From the NCBI GenBank assembly GCA_037953745.1, contig JBAKBP010007663.1, forward strand, positions 33,681 through 97,680: DNA of 64,000 nucleotides, given 5' to 3'. Positions 1-11,053 of this stretch are shown here, in pieces. The stretch comes from Lithodes maja. Taxonomy: Eukaryota; Arthropoda; Malacostraca; Decapoda; Lithodidae. The notes under the pieces are model-generated. The model was not told where the DNA came from. It searched no databases and saw only the letters and a program-made list of their open reading frames with translations. Every line of letters begins with the position of its first letter. Position 1 is the stretch's first letter. The translations under genes were made by a program, and so were the position numbers.

Positions 1-2
1 TC

Positions 3-668
3 GAAAGGGGTGAAGTCACAGAGTGTGAGGTGAAGCTGAACGGTCAGGCTATGGAGATCGTCAACTCTTTTAAGTATCTGGGCAGTGTGTTGAGTAAAGA
101 TGGGACTATGAATGAAGAAGTGTGGGAGATGGTACAACAGGGGAAGAGGGTTGTAGGAACGCTAAAACCAGTAACAAGAAATAGGGTGGTCAGTATGGAA
201 GTGAAGAAGTCCTTGCATGACAGTGTGGTAATCCCGACACTTACTTACGGAAGCGAAGCATGGACGTTGGTTGAGAGACTCAGACCAAGAGTGAGAGCAG
301 TGGAAATGAATTACTTAAGGAGTGCGTGCGGAGTTACATGGAGGGATAAACAGACTAATGAGGAAGTAAGAAGGAGGTGTGGTGTGGAGGTAGATGTGCT
401 GGAAAGTGTGAAAAGGAACAACTTGAGATGGTTCGGCCATATGGAACGTATGGAAAGCGAGAGAATGACTAAGAGGGTGTACGAGAGCGAGAAGGAGGGA
501 CAGAGAGGGAGAGGTAGACCGAATGAGAGGTGGAAGGATGGAGTGAGGAAGTACATGAACGAAGGCGGTGCTGGTTGGGGGGAGGGGCGTCGACTGACTG
601 GGGACAGAGGTGCATGGGGGCGGTTCGTTCGTGGCCACACCTTCGGGGATCACGGCGTCAGGCAATAG
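3..668 (+). pseudogene. RTE-like LINE, ORF2 C-terminal fragment
   Basis: The frame is open from base 3, so the window edge cuts off the 5' part. The roughly 220 residues contain the end of a non-LTR reverse transcriptase (FKYLGSVLSKDG, then LTYGSEAWTL) and the C-terminal tail (RWFGHMERM, then RGRGRPNERWKDGVRKYM) seen in RTE-type and related endonuclease-reverse transcriptases. The polymerase active site would lie upstream of the window. There is no internal stop, so this may be a young 3' end. The stop is followed at once by a short ATAG tail. The initiation codon is not visible and no start is claimed. A related but distinct copy lies on the minus strand at 56890-57540. Confidence 0.8.
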
Positions 669-681
669 ATAGATAGATAGA
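665..681 (+). repeat. (ATAG)n 3' tail of the RTE-like LINE
   Basis: About four copies of ATAG directly follow the LINE stop codon. RTE-type elements usually end in a short simple repeat, so this probably marks the 3' end of the insertion. Confidence 0.7.
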
Positions 682-689
682 ATGTTTCA

Positions 690-1037
690 GAGTCCTTTTA
701 GACTCTCAAAACACTCGATCAGTTGTCCTCTTATCCTCCGTTTCTTAAGTGAAAATATATCAAGTTCTCCAAGTCAATCATGGTATGGTTTATTTCTTAG
801 AGAAGGGATTCATTTAGTTGCTCTTCCCTGCACAGATTCCAGCTTTAGAATGTCCTTTATGAGGTAGAGAAACCATAACTGCACAGCATACTCTTAATGC
901 GGTATACCTATACTTTTATATAATGTCTCTGCTGTGATAATGCTCGGTTTACTTTGTTAGCTGCTACCGTGCATTAGTTTGAAAATTTTAGGTTATAATT
1001 TATAAGCACTCCTAGGTTTTTTACCGGTGTTACGCTA
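690..1037 (-). pseudogene. CR1-like LINE H, 3' part of ORF2
   Basis: On the minus strand this reads as the post-palm region of a CR1-like reverse transcriptase: VTPVKNLGVLINYNLKFSN, then LEYAVQLWFLYLIKDI, LKLESVQGRATK, IPSLRNKPYHD and KKRRIRGQLIE. It has at least two in-frame stops and small indels, so it is dead. The same element continues at 2261-2945. The TTAA-flanked insertion at 1042-2256 separates the two halves, and the frame joins across it once that insertion and one TTAA are removed. Confidence 0.75.
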
Positions 1038-1041
1038 TTAA

Positions 1042-2256
1042 CCCGGGAATGACCCCGATACCCTTAACCTCTGGACTGCGCATAGGGGGTAGTATACACC
1101 ATTCGCCTGTGTGGAGGTATTTACACTGTTTCCTCACTAAAATCGTTATTTTACCATAAATATCATTAATACTTATCCATATGCAACTATTTTACGTTTA
1201 TTATGAAGATAGTAACATGTTACAACAATAAAACAAGTCGAAAAAGTGTTTGGATGGTCAAAATCGCGAAATGAAAGCGAGAGTTTTATTCATCAAGTGT
1301 GAGCCAGCCTGCTCTACATCCTCCCCTCTCATAGCCTGGAGAGACACTGCAGCTTCTCTCTGTATCTCCCGCCCTTTCCCACGCTTAGACACACAGATGA
1401 CCACGCCCTGCTAGCAACTCGCTAATGTTAGCACGAAAATATACCTAAGGGAATAACAGGGAAAATAGGTGATAATTGAAGGGGCGGGGGGGGGGAAAGG
1501 AGGGGATGTGGAGGAGTGATATGTGGCATGGCCGAGGGGCAAGAGAAAATAAAAGTTTCAAGTGCTACTGGGGTGTTTTAAATGTTTTTTTTTAGGCCTA
1601 GGATCATAAGAGTCTCCCCACAGTCACCCAGTAAAACTCATAAGAGTCTCCCAGCAGTTCCTGGGTTAAGAGGTTTTACTGTGCGAAGGCGACTGAACTC
1701 TTAAGATCCAAGGCATAATTAAAAAAAAAGAAAAAAGGCCCAGTATCACTCAAAACAAAGGAATATGTGATTAAGTGAGATAATTCCCCTCCACACCTCC
1801 TATCACTGCACCACATGTGTCCAACCCCCCTCCCCCACCCCTTCAATTATCACCTATTTTTCCTCTTATTCCCTTGTTTATCAGTTTATTTTCCGCACCA
1901 ATATCTCCCACCCGGTTTCAAGGTCGAAGAGGAGGCATATTGAGATCGTAGCAAGAGAGAGACTTCACTAGCTAGACATCAGTGTCGATAGATAAGTGAG
2001 AGGAGGGTGCGTGCCGCGCTGGCTCTCTCCTCATGAATGAAACAGTCGGCAATATTTCGTCTTTTTCATCCCCCAAATACTATTCCCAATTGCTTTATTT
2101 CTGTTACATGTTAATATCTTCATATTAAACATGAAATAGGCGCATATGAATAAGTAATAGTTCTATTCATCGGATAATGACGATTTTCGTCGGGAATGTA
2201 GCATAGTAAACTCGCCTGGCGGGACGTTTCAAATACCATAGTTTGCCGTTTAAAGG
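1042..2256. mobile_element. TTAA-flanked fold-back element (family W, copy 1)
   Basis: This 1.2-kb non-coding insertion is bounded by TTAA at 1038-1041 and 2257-2260. Its two halves (about 1064-1610 and 1690-2256) are diverged inverted copies of each other. Shared pieces include the poly-G/poly-C tracts near 1484 and 1835, GGTGATAATTGAAGGGG, TATGAAGATAGTAACATG and AAAATCGT. The duplicated TTAA sits in the coding frame of LINE H, and removing one copy plus the insert restores that frame, which fixes both ends. A TTAA duplication is typical of piggyBac-type transposons. No transposase is present, so it would be non-autonomous. A second copy lies at 6310-7375. Confidence 0.75.
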
Positions 2257-2260
2257 TTAA

Positions 2261-2945
2261 CTTTCTCCCCGTTCATGTAATATTCATATTTATTGTTTTT
2301 TGAGCATATTTGCAATATCTGACATTTGTTTACATTCAAGGGCATTTGCTAATTATCCGACCATTCTGTGATTTTATTTATATCGGTTTGCAGACTGATT
2401 CTATCGCTTTCCGAAATTATTGCATTTCCAATCTTGGTGTCATCCTCTAATTTAGAAACTATATTATTAATACCATTGTCAGTGTCATTAATATGTATTG
2501 TGAACAAAATCGGACTCAAAACTGAACCCTGAGGGACTCCACTAGTCACTGGATCTCCATGATGAATTCACACCATAAATAACTACTCTTTGCTTTCTTT
2601 CACTTAGCCACTTATTAATCCATTTGTAAGTTTTCTGTATTCCTAAGCCCCAGACTTTCTGGAACAATTTTAAATGTGGGACCTTGTCGAAGGCTTTCTG
2701 GAACTCCAAGTACACTATGTCGAGACTTTTGGTGATGTCATATATAGTGAAAAGGTTATAATACAAGTTTATAAAGTTTGTTAGGCATGATCTCTTTGCC
2801 CTGAATCCGTGTTGACTCTTAGTGATAAGATTATTTTTGTCGGTGTAAAATACTTTTTCTTCCCAATTGATTGATTCTAATGTTGTTATTTTTCAATTAC
2901 GGAAGTTAAGATAATGGGCCTGTACTTATTGGGTATTTTGTGGGT
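2261..2945 (-). pseudogene. CR1-like LINE H, reverse transcriptase part
   Basis: Minus-strand RT domain of a non-LTR retrotransposon. In order: NKYRPIILTSVI, KSQHGFRAKRSCLTNF, DIVYLEFQKAFDKVPH, WINKWLSERKQRVVI, TSGVPQGSVLSPILFTIHIN and the active-site box, here LEDDTK where family members have FADDTK. Frameshifts and stops break it (for example between VNSSWRSSD and MTSGVPQGS, and after ITEWSDN), so it is not functional. It is 5'-truncated near 2945, where a SINE-like sequence begins. Downstream coding continues at 690-1037. Confidence 0.8.
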
Positions 2946-2949
2946 CTCC

Positions 2950-3170
2950 CAAGAAGATCCGTCCAAACCTAGCTTTCACGGCCAGGGAAAGTTTTCGAGA
3001 GACCTTCCCCTCCCTGCACGTGGGCTCGAACCCCCGACATAAGAGCTAGCATTCCCAATACAGAGACTAAACGGGCTCGCCCACCGTGGTGTAGTGTGGA
3101 GCAGCTGTGATCGACTATACACCAGTGTGTTTGTGTGTGCAAGCACTAGTGGGTTCATTGATACATACTT
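2950..3170 (-). mobile_element. tRNA-derived SINE-like repeat (type 1)
   Basis: On the minus strand there is a perfect pol III B-box (GGTTCGAGCCC, 3022-3032) preceded by an A-box-like stretch (GGTGGGCGAGCCCG, about 3072-3085). The intervening sequence has tRNA-like spacing but does not fold as an intact tRNA. A body follows towards 2950. It abuts the truncated LINE H. I call it a SINE rather than a tRNA gene because the acceptor stem is not complementary and there is extra 3' sequence. Confidence 0.5.
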
Positions 3171-3234
3171 TAAATATACTTAGAAACAACGTGTTTTAGT
3201 GTGTACCCTGAGTGTGAGGAACACAGTCTTATAA

Positions 3235-4190
3235 ACCACTACTTTCCACTTTCCCAATCTAGCTCTTCCAAAGCTTTCCAGCATCTAGCCAAAAGGCTCT
3301 CTAACAATGTTACTTCCTCATATGTCCATATGACGATGGTGCCATAGTCACTTCTTCTGACAATCATACAATGTCTAAAAACCCAACCTTGAATGATTCC
3401 AATGCTATTACTCTCTCTCCAACCCCGTCGCTCGTATTTATACTAAATATCCTATTTTTGTCTAAAGAGCTACGTTATGCCCTCTCTGGGCTTAATACTT
3501 AGAAAGTGTACAGACCGGATGCCGTTCCCCCTGTTGTACTCAAAAACTGTTCTTTTGTGCGAACTCCCTGCCTAGGCAAACTCTACCGTCTGTGTCTTTC
3601 CTCTAACATCTTCTCTTTTTGCTAGAAGTTTGCTCTCATTCAACTTGTCCTAAGGAAGGGTGACTGCTAACAACCCTCCATGTAATGTTCAATTGTTTAT
3701 AGTTCTTGCATCTCTGAAGTGTGTTAATCTATTCTTCAATTCATAATTCTTAAGCATAATTATGTCTTTCCATAATCTACTTTCAGATCACCAGAAAGGA
3801 CTCTATAACTCCATTCAGGACTTTGGCAAGATCTTTTCTATTGCCATAGACAATTTGAAAGCCTCTGATACAGTCCGGCACAAATTTAATATTTCCAAAT
3901 TATACCCTCCTCTGGTTTGTACCCCTGTATCTGTGCCTGTATCTCAAATTTCTGTTCTGGCCATTCCATAACTGCGGCTGTGGTCGCCCATCGGTCCCTA
4001 CCTCTGGTGTTTCTTAGGGTCTCCAGTTGTATATACCTCCAGTCGTATCCACTCAAATGCTGATGAATCTACCTTACACTATTCAGCTCGTTTCCACAAC
4101 GACCCATGTTTACTGTATCATCAGTCCATGACCCTTATACCTGCACGTATGTATGACCTGATTCCCATTATCTGTTGTTGGTCTCCTATT
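3235..4190 (+). pseudogene. Degenerate jockey-like LINE fragment (I)
   Basis: Heavily decayed plus-strand reverse transcriptase. Recognisable islands are YRPDAVPPVVLKN with CLGKLYRLCLSSN (about 3510-3600), DHQKGLYNSIQDFG with a KASDTVRHK island (usual form KAFDRVWHK, about 3790-3880), and SNADESTLHYS for the usual SYADDSTLHYS (about 4055-4090). Stops and frameshifts are frequent. The same family, less decayed, is at 29014-29790. Confidence 0.65.
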
Positions 4191-4228
4191 TTTTCCCGTT
4201 AATGTAGTTCTTGCTCTCTATATCTCTT

Positions 4229-4320
4229 TCAGTGTGGTGACAGAATGGAACAGACTACTAGCGAGAGTGGTGGAGAGGGACACAATAAACGTTTTCAAGG
4301 GAAGTCTTAACCTCTATCTA
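4229..4320 (+). pseudogene. C-terminal scrap of a CR1-like LINE
   Basis: Encodes VVTEWNRLLARVVERD followed by TINVFKGSLNLYLEKAG and a stop. This is the conserved end of CR1-like ORF2 proteins, where a WN-rich motif is followed by a helix containing F-K. An A-rich tail (about 4340-4400) follows. It belongs to a different family from the jockey-like piece upstream. Confidence 0.6.
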
Positions 4321-6309
4321 GAGAAGGCTGGGGTGATATGAATACATACAAATAAAAACAAAATATAAAATAAATACAATATAATCAAATATAATAATAT
4401 CTACTGTAAATATAAAGTAGTTTGTAAGGCCAGATTGCCTAGTAAGGACCTCGGGGTTTGTGTAGTCTGTGTATATATGTAACTATATGTAACAATCTAT
4501 CTCTCCCTCCAACAAACAGGTTGAACTGATACACAAATCCTTATTCATGGACCTATTACCATTGATCCCACAGGAGGACCATCCTGCCTGCTGATAATAT
4601 TTAAATTTCCTTTTTTAGGGAGAGTGCCACCATTTTTGTTTTAGACAACAGGATATCTAACTACCTGGTGTACCATCTGGCTTCCAGTCATGAATGTACC
4701 ATTAATATAGTTTAGTGCATTAAACTTGTATACATGTGTCAGCACACTAACTAACTGTCTGATTGACATAATTATATGGTCAAGTATAGCACATATTATC
4801 CAACTAATGGTGACTGGTATAATATATCCTTGTTTATCACAATGGAGAAATAGTGACATTCCAAGTAATCAATTAAACACAGTTTGTATGGTGACACTAA
4901 ATAATGTATTGTGCAATACTGCCACCAGTCAAAGTAACTGACCTCCAACCAACTTAACTGATATGCCTCCTACATTTAAGTCGGTGGAATTAATCAAGGT
5001 GACCACAATCTAAGATACCTTGGTCATTGTGTTAGTCCTGTGTACCAGGTTAGTGGCAATCTTTACCATCACAGGTTAGAAAGGACTATACCAGAAAAAC
5101 AATATCCATCTTTTATCTCGGCAACTATTTATAGAAGATGTATTCAATACATTATGTAATCTGTTGAAGTTCGTGCACAATTCACAACGAATCAAATTCA
5201 GTAAACAGAGCTTATGTCAATTTAATATACATGGTAACATATATAACCCAATTTACCTCCTCCCTACTTCAATGTTCACACTCCACCTTCAACATGTAAG
5301 GCCTCCTACTCTCTCTCTCTCTTTTTATTTAGTGTCATAAGGTCTGTCACCATTACCAAAACTTGAGGTTAAAATAAAAAATCTGGTACTTCTACCCGTG
5401 TTCCTCTCCAACCTCAATTCGAGTAGGAGACAGGCAATCCTTTAATCGAAAGCTGGCTCCCCTACGCATGACAATTTCTTTATTGTATGACAAATATAAT
5501 AGCTAGGGCTATATATTATATATAAAATATATACTGTATATATAAACACCGTATATGCGGGAGAGGTTGTACCAAAATATTCTTAAATACTTATAAGGAT
5601 TTGCCGGACGTCCTATTTTATTTGCCTGGCTTTCTTCACTGTTTATCTGTGTCTTACTTACACAGAGAGTAGTCCAGCTAACTCTCACAAACACCTCTTC
5701 CTCTTATTCGTTTTAGTTCACTTAGTATTCACACCACAGATCTTTCCAACACACATACATTACCTCTAACGTACACATGATAACTCACAATCCTATGCTT
5801 GAAGTAATCGTTGTTACGAAAACTGAATTTGGGCACTCATACTGGAAGCTAAATAATATACCTATTTGTTGTATATATACACTAATCACACTACTATATC
5901 AACTACTTTTAAATGACCATGCATACTTTTGAAAGAAAAACAATATACTAGCACATACACAATGGCTACTACAGCATTAGGTCACAACAGCCTTAATAGC
6001 AGGCATTTCAGCTTCCATTATTCCTCTTCATTAAACGTTATTTTCAGCTGGCCAGACCGTCCGGGTGAAACAGTTGCCATAAGGCCGTTTTATGCCTTAC
6101 ACTTCGAACTGTTCCTGTTGTTATTGTCCAATGCTTTTGTTGTATATGTACAGTAGTAAATTCAGTTCATGGTAGGATTACCTTGGAAACATTTCAGCAG
6201 GTCTGTACTGGCAAAGTAGTGTAGGAAAACACAGTTTCAGTCAAATATTCAACCCTCCTTCAACCCAAACTAGACTGACATATACATTGTTTAGGGGGAC
6301 CAGTATTAA
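4321..6309. other. AT-rich stretch without recognisable genes
   Basis: Only short open frames under 80 codons occur, with no recognisable motif. It holds A-rich and TA-rich low-complexity patches (4340-4420, 5512-5545) and a short CT run near 5310. I see no RNA gene or tandem array here. Confidence 0.5.
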
Positions 6310-7375
6310 CCAAGCAGCTGAGGGGAGACTCTTAAGAGGTTTTACTGGGCGACTGCAGGGAGACTCTTAACGCCTCCCGAGCGGCTAGTGTTTTATCGCT
6401 ACTACCTGCCAAGCGGGCAGATTTACCCTAAACGAGCTTCATTCCATGCTCTTTTTCATGCATAAACAAGAGCCAGAGCGTAATACAATTATGTATCTGT
6501 GAAAGGGCGATAATTGATCTTTCCAATGACACCTGAACCATCCTTGTACGACCGCAGGTTGTCTTGCAACGATGTTGCAACGCGAGTACAAAAACCCTAA
6601 AATACGGTAATTTCTTTACATAATTCCCTGTCTAGGGAGGCAGTGGTTGTGGATGAGTGTGGAGGTCGGACCAGTTGCGGTACGGGGGCCGGGCCGAAAG
6701 GTCAGAGCCCTCCCGCGCTCCTCCCACCGCTCGGACTCTCTCTCGGAGCCGATTATGTGCTCAACATCGCATTGGACTTAAGGCGGGCCCCGCTCTTTAG
6801 GTCTTTGTTCTCTAACTGACTTAAGTCGGGCACCGATAGACAAGGGTTAAGATCCTAGGCCTAAAAAAAAAAAAACTTTTAAAAGGCCCCAGTAGCACTT
6901 GAATTTTTGTTTTCCCTCCATACCTCATATCACTTCTCCACATTTGTCAAAGTCCCCTCCTTCCCCCCCCCCCCCTTAATTATCACCTATTTGTCTCTTA
7001 TTCCTGTAATTATCGGTTTATTTATGGCGCCAAAATCCCCACCCGGTTCCAAGGTGGAAAGGGAGGGTGTGGAAGGAGGAGAGAGAGAGAGAGTAGTAGC
7101 CCTAACTACCTCCAGTCTCTCACCAGAGCTTGTGGAGGGAGGGTGTACTCTCGCACACTGTCAACTTCATGAATGAACCGCGCTCTGCAATATTTCATGT
7201 TTGTCACCCCCCAACACTATTCCCACTTGTTTTATTGTTGTAACATGTTACTATCTTCATATTAAACGTAAAATAGGCGCATATGGATAAGTATTAATTA
7301 TATTTAAGGTAAATTAACGATTTTAGTGAGGAATGAATGAAAATACCTACGCACAGGGGTTGCGCAGCCCAGAGG
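6310..7375. mobile_element. Family W fold-back element, copy 2 (interrupted)
   Basis: The segments 6330-6366 and 6851-7375 match the centre and right half of copy 1 at 1042-2256. They share GAGGTTTTACTG, ACTCTTAAGATCC, the A-run and C-run, AATTATCACCTATTT, CACCCGGTT and ATTAAACGTAAAATAGGCGC. The right end is CCAGAGG followed by TTAA (7376-7379). The left half of copy 1 is missing. Element X is inserted in the middle at a TTAA that copy 1 keeps uninterrupted. Confidence 0.65.
6371..6846 (+). mobile_element. TTAA-flanked short element X, copy 1
   Basis: A 476-bp insertion flanked by TTAA at 6367-6370 and 6847-6850. Copy 1 of family W has the same site empty (ACTCTTAAGATCC, about 1695-1707), so both borders are defined. 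One end begins CGCCTCCCGAGCGGC; the other, read inward on the minus strand, begins CCCTTGTCTATCGGTGCCC. No coding capacity. A homologous copy in the opposite orientation lies at 55175-55601. Confidence 0.7.
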
Positions 7376-7379
7376 TTAA

Positions 7380-9086
7380 GCAGAACTTGCGTGTTTAGTT
7401 ATATTGTTGAATTATATATGTGAGCCTGTATCCCTCCTTGAGTTGTATAAATCAGTATAGTAATGTAGCATGTCAACAATTAGCTATAACAGTGATACTC
7501 CATCAATCATAATTGTAATAGAAGCAAACATACCATTACATAAATGTTAATTCACAAATGCCATTCAACCATATATTCCACTCGAACATTTCTACAATTG
7601 TTAGCAATGTTTTGTATCATAAAATACGGCTCAGTCGTCAGAAAACCAACCAAATGTAGAACATTCCGACATACAGTCTGTCATCAAACAAATTGTTTAT
7701 TATATATTGTCTCATTCTTACAATTAGTCATATACTGCAAGCCACATTCATCTATCAGATATATAATCAGAGAATTAAAAATGTCAGCCTTAATCCAGGC
7801 GTACACTTAGCCACCCACGCTATTAGATTATATCTTGATAATCTATCAGCCATACACATGATTAATCTGGAATGCCACACTTCAATAAACTAACTAGACA
7901 TGGAAGACATACCCAACATTAAATTTATGCTCAGTCATATAAACCAAAATACATACTGTCTATATATTTATACTTGATATTGACAGATAACATTAATTTA
8001 AAGGCGATAATAGGGTTGGGTGGTGGCTGATAACTACCGTGTTTGATGGAGGAGCTATAATGGTTTGGTGGTTCTCACAGGTAAGCCACGGTGGCCCTGT
8101 CCGTTTCTTAGTCATTAATTACTAAGGGACAAGTGGTTTATTTCTACATTTTTGGTAATGCACTATATTGACAAAAATTAGGGGACGATGTGAAAAAAAA
8201 ACTGTGTAAAAATATCATACTGATCCAACCGTTTGTTAATAAGTTATTCCCGAAAAATTATGCCACACGGCCTCTGAAACCCATAGTAGTGCAATTGTCA
8301 ATTTGAAAGACTTCCATATATTTAGCATGTAACGATCCTAACTCAATGCATTTAATGGCGTAAAGTTCTATTTTGTTTTTGTAAAGTTGATAAGGTCATC
8401 ACAATCAGATTATAAATCAACAATTACTATGTACGTAAGTATATACAGTCATAAATGTGTGTTTACATTTTCTGTTGCTGAATGTGTTCGTTCCTCTTAT
8501 ACCAATAGGTTAACGTTGTCATTGTTCAGAAGCTGCCTTACCTCCTTGTGGTTGTATTATTGTTCCTACTAAAGTGTATCCATCTTACTCCAAAATAATG
8601 GTACAATGACCTGATCTACCAACATCCATGACAGTGGTGCCTGTCCCACCATTGCCTGCATCCATGGTGGCAGCTCCTGAACCTTTATTATCTCAAGCAT
8701 CAATTTTGTATCCTGCTATGTCAGTAATGGTAGGGCCAGCTTTCATTACCATCTTTTCTGTAGCAATATTTCAGGTCATGATAACTTATTGTTTGGGGTA
8801 TCTAATTTTTGTTCATTCACTGTTCCATGTTTTGGCAGGTTTACTTTCGTCTCACAGTATCCCATGGATAACCTACTTTTGTTTTATCGCCTGAATTGTT
8901 AGCTTACTGTTGTATAAACTTTACAACCATAAATTGAAGGCCTGTTATTAATGACTCTCTTGTTTGGCTGGGAGATGACAATTTGAGATAAAATACGCAT
9001 AATGATCGAAATATAAATCATCTAGCCAGCATAGGGTGGGTTAGGCCGAAGTGTGAGCGTTGGGTTATAAATCTGAAAAGAAAATA
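7380..9086. other. Stretch without recognisable genes
   Basis: Unremarkable AT-rich sequence. The longest open frames (88 codons at 7544 and at 8628) lack family motifs and have no related copy in the window. Nothing else seen. Confidence 0.4.
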
Positions 9087-9170
9087 CTAAACACATCGGG
9101 ATTCGAACCTTGGACCTTTATGATACCAGTCTAGTACCAAGACCACTCCACGACAATACCCCTGTTCTAA
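9087..9170 (-). mobile_element. tRNA-derived SINE (type 2), copy 1
   Basis: The minus strand reads GTGGAGTGGTCTTGGTACT (A-box region), a GACTGGTA core and a perfect B-box GGTTCGAATCC, with tRNA-like spacing. The sequence between matches copies at 23868-23950 and 52290-52480, most clearly GAGTGGTCTT and the GACTGGTAATCC core. The head resembles a serine tRNA (CTGGACTGxTAATCCA), but the stems are not intact, so it is a SINE head and not a gene. Confidence 0.55.
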
Positions 9171-9373
9171 ATATCTGCACCTACTGTATATAACCATTGT
9201 ATTCACAATACATACTTGTATAAACCCATGTGTGGCAAATCTAAAGAACCAGAAAGTTCCCCATTGTATACATACATTATATATAGAAAGGCCGTAAGAT
9301 ACCCATAACAAAACTTGTCAGATTCTGACAAAGATAACACTCTCACAGTCAGCCTAACAAGAACAGCCCTTTT

Positions 9374-9831
9374 CTTGCCCGGCTACCGGCATATACTTAT
9401 CTTGCCCGGCTACCAGCATATACTTATCTTGCCCGGCTACCGGCATATACTTATCTTGCCCGGCTACCGGCATATACTTATCTTGCCCGGCTACCAGCAT
9501 ATACTTATCTTGCCCGGCTACCGGCATATACTTATCTTGCCCGGCTACCGGCATATACTTATCTTGCCCGGCTACCGGCATATACTTATCTTGCCCGGCT
9601 ACCGGCATATACTTATCTTGCCCGGCTACCGGCATATACTTATCTTGCCCGGCTACCGGCATATACTTATCTTGCCTGGCTACCGGCATATACTTATCTT
9701 GCCCGGCTACCGGCATATACTTATCTTGCCCGGCTACCGGCATATACTTATCTTGCCCGGCTACCGGCATATACTTATCTTGCCCGGCTACCGGCATATA
9801 CTTATCTTGCCCGGCTACCGGCATATGTTAT
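9374..9831 (+). repeat. 27-bp tandem array, 17 units
   Basis: Seventeen head-to-tail copies of a 27-bp unit starting CTTGCCCGGCTACCGGCATA, nearly identical with only a few substitutions (for example CCAGC for CCGGC in two early units). Because 27 is a multiple of three, frames stay open on both strands (LPGYRHILI on plus, MPVAGQDKY on minus). These are by-products of the repeat, not evidence of a protein. Confidence 0.95.
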
Positions 9832-10917
9832 CAGCCAACATCCTCCGTACCCCAACTTCATATTAGTACCTGTTGTATAATATCAGCTTAATTAAATCCA
9901 CCCAAATCCATATGACTTGTATGTCCTTAGCCACGAATGTTATATTGATTATCTAACTATTAGCGCTAGGCCTTCCTACACTATTACAAGTGAAGAGTGC
10001 CGCTAAAGACAAGTAATACAGATCTTCAAGAAACAGTTCGAACTCTATCATAATTGATGTACAGCTAAATTCTTACTCATCATGCAAAAGTTATATCACT
10101 CATTATGTAAAATAATGATATCGCTTACATTACTTGTTATCCCTTCTTTGGTATTGCATACAATAGTTACCAACCTTTACATTGACATATGTAATACCTA
10201 CAAGCTGGGTATTATAGAGCGCGAAGTATTATCTAAAACGCATATAATATATGTACAAATATTTCCGATTGTGAGCTTGATATTTTACTTACAAGGTTGT
10301 CAGGTTGACACGCGGTAAACTTAATTTGTATAAATAAAGGGAATATCTTCCTAATTATCATGAGTGTGGCCAGCGCCCATTTTCCTCTCCCTCATATCTT
10401 CTCCCTTCTTCTTTTGTGTTCATTCACTTTCCTTCCTTTCTCTGTCCCTTGTTTTGTCTGTAATCATAATCTGACGATGAATGTGAAGTGGCTGAAGGAG
10501 AGAGCGGTAAAGATAGAGTCGAATCAAGACCCATGTGTGCAGACTAAATAATATACACGTGAAGGAGTCCAGGAAGACAAACACAGACGGGAGCGAGAGA
10601 GAGAGAGCTATGGTGGAAGACAAATAAGGAGGGGTAGAATATTAATCCAGGATGTGAAGATGTAACTGAGACATTTGTCAATGAATGGTCATAAGCACTG
10701 TTTATACAGAAGGAAATGCCATTTTGACATTTACGAAATATGCATTATTATTGAGAGAGAGGAAGAAAGGGATTTGTAATAATTAAGATTGAATTATTTG
10801 GAGGATGTGAACAATAGTAAATGGAATATGTTGTGTAATTGTTCAGGTAAACTTTATAGTTTTCAATAACTGATGTTTTGTTTGTTATCATTAGGGTTGA
10901 TTGCGAATGTTGTATCT
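9832..10917. other. Stretch without recognisable genes
   Basis: AT-rich sequence with a short GA-rich patch (about 10590-10605) and small open frames without motifs. Nothing further recognised. Confidence 0.4.
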
Positions 10918-11053
10918 AACATCACCACCTCCACCACCACCACACTACCACCACCACCACCCTACTATACCAGTCACCACCACCACCACATTACCACACC
11001 AGTCACCACCACCACTACCACCACACTTCTACACTAGTCACCACCACCACCAC
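10918..11053 (+). repeat. CCA-rich minisatellite, left block
   Basis: Irregular repeats of (CCA)n punctuated by CAGTCACCACCACC. The array stops exactly at the LTR of element A and resumes at 19942 and again at 22168. This is one original minisatellite split by two retrotransposon insertions. The last four bases, CCAC (11050-11053), are the target duplication of element A. Confidence 0.9.

Noticed and set aside
9315..9866. 183- and 156-codon open frames on both strands
   Set aside because: They are created by the 27-bp period, which is a multiple of three; no non-repetitive coding sequence flanks them.
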